Shown here one piece after another: positions 59,501 through 64,000 of a stretch of DNA of 64,000 bases. The DNA lies in the NCBI GenBank assembly GCA_910587445.1, contig CAJULE010000007.1, positions 15,407 through 79,406 of the forward strand, in the 5' to 3' direction. A program made the translations under genes and the position numbers. Below the pieces are notes generated by a model that saw only the letters and a list, made by a program, of their open reading frames with translations, was not told the DNA's origin and ran no database searches. Origin of the DNA: an uncultured Christensenellaceae bacterium. Lineage in GTDB: Bacteria; Bacillota; Clostridia; Christensenellales; Pumilibacteraceae. Every line of letters starts with the position of its first letter. Position 1 is the stretch's first letter.

Positions 59501-60451
59501 ATGTATTACGTAGGAATAGACCTCGGCGGTACAAACATAAAGACGGGTATCGTCAACGAGCAGGGAAAAATCGTCGCGAAGTCGTCCATACCCACTAAGA
59601 GCGATCGGACGGCGGACGAGGTTGCGTTCGATATGGCTTTCGAAGTGCTCAACATCGTAAAGTCTAACAAGATAAGCATGGATGAGCTTGTGGGCGTCGG
59701 AATAGGAAGCCCGGGCGCAATAAACAGCGGAGCGGGGATAGTCGACTATTCGCCCAATCTCGGCTGGTACAACGTGCCCATTGCCGAACTCATATTAAAG
59801 CGCGTCAAAAAGCCGGTAAAGGTCAGCAACGACGCGAATGTCGCGGCTCTCGGCGAAACTCTTTTCGGCGCGGGAAAGGGCTATAAGGATACCATTCTCG
59901 TCACGCTCGGCACGGGCGTCGGCGGCGGCGTCGTCATAGGCGGCAAGCTGTTCGAGGGCAACGAGTCCAAGGGCGCGGAGCTCGGACATTCCGTTATAGT
60001 CGTAAACGGTCAGCAGTGCGGCTGCGGCAGACGCGGCTGTTTCGAGGCGTACTCCTCGGCGACGGCGCTCATTCGCGAGACGAAGGAAGCAATGCTTCGC
60101 GACCGCGGCAGCAAGATGTGGGATTTCGTCGGCGGCGATATAGACAAGGTCGACGGCAAAACCGCATTCGAAACCGAAAAGCAGGGCGACGCAACGGCAA
60201 AGCTCGTCGTAAACAACTATGTGTTGTATTTGAGCGAAGGACTTCTTAATCTCTGCAATATCTTCCGTCCCGAAGCGATAATGCTCGGCGGCGGCGTGTG
60301 CGCGCAGGGCGACAATCTCTTGAACCGCTTGAAGGTGCGTATGCAGGCGCTTCACTACGGATATCAGGGCACGCCCGCAGTCGATCTTCTCATAGCCTCG
60401 CTCGGGAATGACGCGGGGATTATCGGGGCTGCTGCTCTCCTTATGAATTAG
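59501..60451 (+). CDS. glcK: ROK-family glucokinase
   Basis: 316 residues. Phosphate-1 loop GIDLGGTNIKTGIV, GIGSPGAIN, catalytic Asp in VSNDANVAALGE, GTGVGGGVVIGG, and the ROK zinc motif C-x-CG-x2-GC-x-E (CGCGRRGCFEAY). Phosphorylates glucose with ATP in the cytoplasm. Size and spacing are those of Gram-positive glucokinases. GAGGAG precedes the start. The TAG stop is one base before palindromic element A4, with the same TAG-T-CCAAACGG junction as yfbR. Confidence 0.92.
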   Translation: MYYVGIDLGGTNIKTGIVNEQGKIVAKSSIPTKSDRTADEVAFDMAFEVLNIVKSNKISMDELVGVGIGSPGAINSGAGIVDYSPNLGWYNVPIAELILKRVKKPVKVSNDANVAALGETLFGAGKGYKDTILVTLGTGVGGGVVIGGKLFEGNESKGAELGHSVIVVNGQQCGCGRRGCFEAYSSATALIRETKEAMLRDRGSKMWDFVGGDIDKVDGKTAFETEKQGDATAKLVVNNYVLYLSEGLLNLCNIFRPEAIMLGGGVCAQGDNLLNRLKVRMQALHYGYQGTPAVDLLIASLGNDAGIIGAAALLMN

Positions 60452-60452
60452 T

Positions 60453-60578
60453 CCAAACGGCTTATATTCATCGTAATACGGGCTACGTGCTCTTCGGCGG
60501 CGGGCGCAGTACGAGTGTGTACAGCAACCCGCCGCCTCATCGCCTGTTGCCCGTCTTACTCGTATCTAATCCGTTTGG
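60453..60578 (+). repeat. Palindromic A element, copy A4 (after glucokinase)
   Basis: Outer arms CCAAACGGCTTA (60453-60464) and TAATCCGTTTGG (60567-60578), one mismatch. The inner stem is ACGGGC/GCCCGT instead of ACGGAC/GTCCGT, a compensatory change. Third stem GGCGGCGGG/CCCGCCGCC; apical type II with GTAC...GTAC then AGCAACCC. Confidence 0.87.
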
Positions 60579-60700
60579 TATCCGTGTTTAATCCGAAATA
60601 AAGGCTCTCCGTAGTAGGGGCGCGAACGCGGCGGCGTAAGCCGCAACAACAGTCCTGTGGACTGCCCTTTGCGCAGAGCGGCGAGAGGCTGTGCTTCGAG

Positions 60701-60733
60701 CCGGAAGCTGTCACGAGGAACGAGTGACTGAGG
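60701..60733 (-). repeat. Dispersed repeat C (minus orientation)
   Basis: GGAAGCTGTCACGAGGAACG then AGTGACTGAGG is the reverse complement of the unit at 32728. The preceding 60590-60700 stretch also looks like non-coding repeat sequence (GGCGGCGTAAGCCGC hairpin). Confidence 0.6.
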
Positions 60734-60779
60734 GGATTGCTATTCTTCAAAAGCTGTTACTTCTTCTATTCTCATTTCA

Positions 60780-61050
60780 ATCCTTTAAAAGGGTTCTTAG
60801 GGCGAAGCCTTAAGTCGTTTAAAGGAGAGGGAATTGAAAGGGAGAGGAACAGTCGAAAGTTCCTCTCCCTTTGCCTTTTTGGGCGCGCCTTTTCGGAAAA
60901 AGGCGCAAACATCATGCGCAATGTTTCATTTGCGCAAAAAACTCTTTTTCGCGCACCTTTTCGAAAAAAGGTGCAGAAACATTTTCCGCGGTTTTCAAAA
61001 AAGCGCAAAAATCTTTTTGGGTGCACCTTTTCGGAAAAAGGCGCAGTTGT
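60780..61050 (+). repeat. Composite B element, copy B3, including a terminator
   Basis: CCTTTAAA...TTTAAAGG arms, terminator stem AAAGGGAGAGGAAC (60837-60850) / GTTCCTCTCCCTTT (60859-60872), then five hairpins: GCGCCTTTTCGG (60885-60906), TGCGCA...TGCGCA-type (60914-60936), GCACCTTTTCG (60953-60974), CGCGGTTTTC (60988-61006) and GCACCTTTTCGG (61023-61044). Longest copy; it fills the gap before rubrerythrin. Confidence 0.8.
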
Positions 61051-61123
61051 CTTTTTGCAAAAGACTTAAAGAATAGAAATCATTTTCTTAGAATATAATA
61101 ATTTTAAATGAAAGGAGGCAGAT

Positions 61124-61660
61124 ATGAATCTTAAAGGAAGTAAGACCGAAGCCAACCTTATGGCGGCTTTTTCGGGTGAATCCATGGCAAGAAACAAATA
61201 CGACTACTATGCGTCTAAGGCGAGAAAGGACGGCTACGAGCAGATAGCGAACATCTTTGCCGAAACCGCAAACAACGAGAAGGAGCACGCAAAGCTGTGG
61301 TTTAAGGTACTTCACGAGGGCATACCCGACACTCGAACCAATTTGAAGGACGCGGCGGCGGGCGAAAATTTCGAATGGACGGATATGTACGCACGCTTTG
61401 CCAAGGAGGCCGAAGAAGAGGGCTTCACGGACATAGCTCGCCTTTTCCGCGGAGTGGCGGCAATAGAGGCCAATCACGAGCGCCGCTATCTCAAGCTTCT
61501 CGAAAACGTGGAAAACGACACCGTATTCACGCGTGACGAGGACGTACTGTGGATGTGCCTGAATTGCGGTCATATCCATAAGGGTAAAAATGCGCCAAAG
61601 GTTTGCCCCGTTTGCGCGCACCCGCAGTCGTTTTTCGAAATCGAGCCCGAAAACTATTAA
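61124..61660 (+). CDS. rbr: Rubrerythrin
   Basis: 178 residues, classical order: di-iron four-helix domain (FSGESMARNKYDYYA, NNEKEHAKLW, FRGVAAIEANHERRY) and a C-terminal rubredoxin site (MCLNCGHIHKGKNAPKVCPVCAHPQSFF). Reduces hydrogen peroxide in anaerobes. AAAGGAGG precedes the start. Complements the reverse rubrerythrin at 14529. Follows composite repeat B3 and ends at a recurrent terminator. Confidence 0.95.
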   Translation: MNLKGSKTEANLMAAFSGESMARNKYDYYASKARKDGYEQIANIFAETANNEKEHAKLWFKVLHEGIPDTRTNLKDAAAGENFEWTDMYARFAKEAEEEGFTDIARLFRGVAAIEANHERRYLKLLENVENDTVFTRDEDVLWMCLNCGHIHKGKNAPKVCPVCAHPQSFFEIEPENY

Positions 61661-61710
61661 ATCTACAGCCTACAATCCGATAAAGAAAATTTAAAATAAA
61701 CCGAGAAAGT

Positions 61711-61737
61711 AAACTGCGGACGCGTGCCGCAGTTTTA
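61711..61737 (+). terminator. Terminator of rubrerythrin (recurrent AAACTGCGG type)
   Basis: AAACTGCGG (61711-61719) and CCGCAGTTT (61727-61735) with a T-run broken after four bases; third copy of this hairpin sequence. Confidence 0.8.
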
Positions 61738-61764
61738 CTTTTTAAGTTCTCCACCGGAAATTTA

Positions 61765-61793
61765 TTGACTTTTTATATGGGTTTGTGTAGAAT
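61765..61793 (+). promoter_or_regulatory. Sigma-A promoter of the LytTR/GHKL operon
   Basis: TTGACT (61765-61770), 17 bp, TAGAAT (61788-61793), 37 bp before ATG 61831, with GGGGAGG in the leader. Confidence 0.75.
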
Positions 61794-61830
61794 GATAGAA
61801 AGGGTAAGCGTCGGGCAAGGGGAGGCTTAT

Positions 61831-62553
61831 ATGTTTAAAGTTGCGATAGTGGAAGATGACAGAGTCGCGTCGGATACTTTGAAAGAGTATATCGAGCGTT
61901 TTGCCGCAGAGAAAAACGAAAAAATCGAAGCGGAAGTATTCGAGGACGGGCTCAAGTTTATCGGCGGTTACAAGCCCGTTTACGACATTGTTTTTATGGA
62001 CGTGGTCATGCCGGGCATAAACGGCATAGAGACCGCAAAGAAGCTGCGGGAAATAGATAACGGCGTCGTACTCGTGTTCATTACGAGCATGGCGCAGTAC
62101 GCGATAAACGGCTATGAAGTCGACGCCGCGGACTTTCTTTTAAAGCCCGTTTCGTATTTCACTTTTTCACTGAAGCTTGCAAAGATCATGCGTCGGTGCG
62201 AGCGCAGAAAGGATTGCGACTACTCGATAAAGACGTCCGACGGCGATGTGCGAGTGCGTATTTCGGACATATATTACATAGAGAGCGTCAAGCATTACGT
62301 CGTATTCCACACAAGCGGCGGCGACTATCGTATGCGCCTGTCGATGACCGAAGCCGAAGCGGTTTTCGAGCCCAAGAATTTCAGTCGTTGCAGCACGTCT
62401 TTTCTCGTAAATCTCGCGCACATAAGGTCGGTTAAGCACGACGACGTGATCGTTGCCTGCGAAAAGGACGTCGCGCTTCCCATATCCCGCACGAAGAAAC
62501 AGTCGTTTTTGTCGGCATTCACCGTCTATCTCGGTGGAGGGAGTGCGAAATGA
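61831..62553 (+). CDS. LytTR-family response regulator (AgrA/LytR type)
   Basis: 240 residues from ATG 61831 (GGGGAGG upstream). Receiver domain with Asp9/Asp10, phospho-acceptor Asp57 in DIVFMDVVMPG and the switch Lys in FLLKPVS. LytTR DNA-binding domain from about 135 (DVRVRISDIYYIESVKHYVVFHT ... FSRCSTSFLVNLAHIRSV). Binds imperfect direct repeats in promoters, often controlling peptide-quorum or surface genes. The kinase gene overlaps by 4 bp. No AgrD/AgrB-like gene is visible within the window. Confidence 0.93.
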   Translation: MFKVAIVEDDRVASDTLKEYIERFAAEKNEKIEAEVFEDGLKFIGGYKPVYDIVFMDVVMPGINGIETAKKLREIDNGVVLVFITSMAQYAINGYEVDAADFLLKPVSYFTFSLKLAKIMRRCERRKDCDYSIKTSDGDVRVRISDIYYIESVKHYVVFHTSGGDYRMRLSMTEAEAVFEPKNFSRCSTSFLVNLAHIRSVKHDDVIVACEKDVALPISRTKKQSFLSAFTVYLGGGSAK

Positions 62554-63839
62554 TTGATTTTTTGCAGAGTCATTTCGCATTTGTGGGCAACAATGTATAT
62601 GCCCGTTGGACGTTTGTTATCGAGCTTTTGATAGCCGAAATAATGTTCGCATTTCCGTGGCGCAGACGAAACCGCTTCGCGCTTCGCGCCGCGCTCTGTC
62701 TTGCGGTATACGTCGGTATTGGAATGTTTTTGCCCGACGGAGCGTTGGGCGCGTATGTGACGTACTTGATTTTCGCGCTGTCCGTATTTTTGAATTTCGT
62801 CGTTTTCGACTACAAGATAGAGAAAATAATTTTCAACTGCGCGGGCGCGTACGGCTTTCAGGGACTTATAACCAATTTCAGCGTTATTTTAAGGAACCTT
62901 TTTCCCGTGATCACAGCGTCGTACCGTCCGCTTGTCGATCTCGCGCTTACGGCTATAATATATACGATCGCCTGGTTCCTTTGCGCAAGGCACGATACGG
63001 AGATCAGCATAAAAAGGATAAGGGTCGTAATAATCTGCCTCTTGACGCTGCTTACGGCCGACCTCATGTCGAAGATAGTCAACAGTTACGGCGGCGGAAA
63101 CGTCGTCATTTACCGCCTGAGCCTCAGTATTTCCGTCGTGCTTGCGCTTCTGTATCAATACAGTTCGTTCCGAGAAGGGCGACTCGGCGCGGAGAATAGG
63201 CGCATGGAAGAGCTGTTAAAGGCGGGGCAGGAGCAATACCGCATATCGCGCGAATCGATAGATCTCGTCAATCGCAAGTGCCACGACTTAAAGCACCAGC
63301 TTGTCGCTCTTCGAGAGGGTGTTGCCGGCGATAAGAGCGAGATTCTCAAGGAAATGGAACAAGCCGTACTTTTTTACGAGCACGTCGTCAATACGGGCAA
63401 CAACGCTCTCGACACCGTGCTTACCGAAAAGAGCCTTTTTTGCGAGAGCAACAACATAAATTTTACCTGTATCGCGGACGGCGGCAAGCTCGACTTTATG
63501 AAGCCGTCCGATCTTTACAGCCTTATGGGCAACGCTATAAGCAACGCCATAGAAAGCGTTATGAGAGAGGACGACGAGGAGAAGAGAATAATATTTCTGA
63601 ATGTATTCGAAAAGCAGAGTATGCTCTGCGTGCACCTCGAAAATTACTGCGCCGCAAAGCCGGTCTTTTCCGACGGCTTGCCCGTCACTACCAAAGCCGA
63701 CAGGGAAAATCACGGCATAGGTACGAAGAGTATACGCTATATAGCCGACAAATACGGCGGAAGCACCGTTTTCGGCTTTGAAGAGGATTTGTTTTCTATG
63801 GACATAACCTTCCCGCTAAACGACTTATCTGCGTCGTAA
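62550..63839 (+). CDS. GHKL-type (AgrC-like) sensor histidine kinase
   Basis: 429 residues. Six or seven transmembrane helices (about 1-210), then a cytoplasmic helix, an H-box with His245 (NRKCHDLKHQL), and an HATPase_c_5 domain with N box LMGNAISNAIESV and G box NHGIGTKSI. This is the architecture of AgrC-like receptors for peptide signals, paired with the LytTR regulator just upstream. Ligand unknown. Its last four codons and TAA stop form part of palindromic element A5, so the repeat shapes the C-terminus (LNDLSAS). Confidence 0.92.
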   Translation: MIDFLQSHFAFVGNNVYARWTFVIELLIAEIMFAFPWRRRNRFALRAALCLAVYVGIGMFLPDGALGAYVTYLIFALSVFLNFVVFDYKIEKIIFNCAGAYGFQGLITNFSVILRNLFPVITASYRPLVDLALTAIIYTIAWFLCARHDTEISIKRIRVVIICLLTLLTADLMSKIVNSYGGGNVVIYRLSLSISVVLALLYQYSSFREGRLGAENRRMEELLKAGQEQYRISRESIDLVNRKCHDLKHQLVALREGVAGDKSEILKEMEQAVLFYEHVVNTGNNALDTVLTEKSLFCESNNINFTCIADGGKLDFMKPSDLYSLMGNAISNAIESVMREDDEEKRIIFLNVFEKQSMLCVHLENYCAAKPVFSDGLPVTTKADRENHGIGTKSIRYIADKYGGSTVFGFEEDLFSMDITFPLNDLSAS

Positions 63840-63939
63840 TACGGACTGCGTTCGTCGCTTGCCTCAGTCGTGTACATTTTAGTACACTCCTTTCGGACGC
63901 GCGCCGACAGCTGTCCGTCTTACTTGCTTTAAGTCGTTT
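63818..63939 (+). repeat. Palindromic A element, copy A5 (overlaps end of histidine kinase gene)
   Basis: Outer arms AAACGACTTA (63818-63827, coding) and TAAGTCGTTT (63930-63939): relative to A3 the G-C pair has become A-T on both sides. Same core (AATACGGACTGCGTTCG, CGACAGCTGTCCGTCT); apical type I with GTGTAC-ATTTTA-GTACAC. Confidence 0.88.
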
Positions 63940-63943
63940 GGAA

Positions 63944-64000
63944 AAACTTATCTGCGTCGTAATACGGACTGCGTTCGTCGCTTGCCTCAGTCGTGTACAT
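63944..64000 (+). repeat. Palindromic A element, copy A6 (tandem, cut by window end)
   Basis: From 63947 the sequence repeats that from 63824 without change to the window end, a tandem period of 123 bp. Only the 5' half of A6 is seen. Confidence 0.85.

Noticed and set aside
60737..61098. Short frames through the B3 hairpins (FSEKGA/SKKGA-type peptides)
   Set aside because: They are translations of the GCACCTTTTCG hairpin repeats, shared in several frames, with no ribosome sites; they are non-coding repeat sequence.
32579..64000. CRISPR array or tRNA/rRNA genes
   Set aside because: The repeats are dispersed or tandem with no regular short spacers, no cas genes occur, and no cloverleaf or rRNA sequence was seen in any gap.

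Overview
The window looks like the chromosome of an anaerobic, endospore-forming member of the Bacillota (class Clostridia), probably an uncultured gut or sediment lineage. The evidence is a SpoIIE homologue with a consensus Spo0A box upstream, a SpoIIQ-like LytM protein, two SpoVB-family flippases, two rubrerythrin-type peroxidases, pyruvate formate-lyase with its activase, strong Shine-Dalgarno sites, and sigma-A promoters with near-invariant 17-bp spacers. Base composition is moderate, with heavy use of ata, gcg and gac codons. Lower-GC islands lie at about 16.4-18.8 kb and 55.2-58.1 kb. I cannot name the species.

Layout. 0-4.2 kb: end of a methyltransferase gene, two Sel1-repeat proteins and a small membrane-anchored protein. 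4.2-9.4 kb: an ECF S component and a SpoVB-like flippase (minus strand), divergent from a large lipoprotein with a transglutaminase-like domain. 9.4-11.1 kb: a GIY-YIG gene inside inverted repeats, then a small exported protein and the SpoIIQ-like protein. 11.1-15.1 kb: copper ATPase with a fused C-terminal chaperone domain, a 20-cysteine mini-protein and a reverse rubrerythrin. 15.1-18.8 kb: TM2/DUF2752 proteins divergent from an Xre regulator, then a low-GC accessory block (GNAT-YoaP, DJ-1, unknown). 18.8-23.1 kb: B-repeat/HExxH protein, amidase-like protein, FabV. 23.3-32.6 kb: a tightly packed operon of cation ATPase, GH2-like protein, PflB, PflA and GalK. 33.0-40.1 kb: FabZ, an AAA ATPase with a MIT-like N-terminus, a 1223-residue membrane-anchored repeat protein, RecF and a LoaP-like NusG paralogue. 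40.2-50.7 kb: TraX, an orphan, phosphohexomutase, transketolase, YfbR, a second flippase, SerS. 50.7-58.1 kb: GH3-like protein, SpoIIE, subtilisin and a coupled lipoprotein. 58.2-64 kb: acidic membrane protein, ROK glucokinase, rubrerythrin and a LytTR/GHKL two-component pair.

The most distinctive signal is a family of 115-130 bp nested palindromes (called A elements here). In all five complete copies the 5' arm contains, or starts within a few bases of, the stop codon of a plus-strand gene (galK, nusG-like, yfbR, ROK kinase, histidine kinase). Outer stems differ between copies but stay paired, one inner stem shows a compensatory change, and the apical hairpins fall into two interchangeable types, both built around paired GTAC. 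In three places the A element is followed by a second repeat (B element): a terminator hairpin plus several GCACC-type hairpins. Other notable features are hairpins abutting or containing start codons (ECF, spoIIE, spoIIQ leader gene), leaderless promoters, an internal start that could release a free copper chaperone, and three hydrolase-like proteins lacking key catalytic residues.
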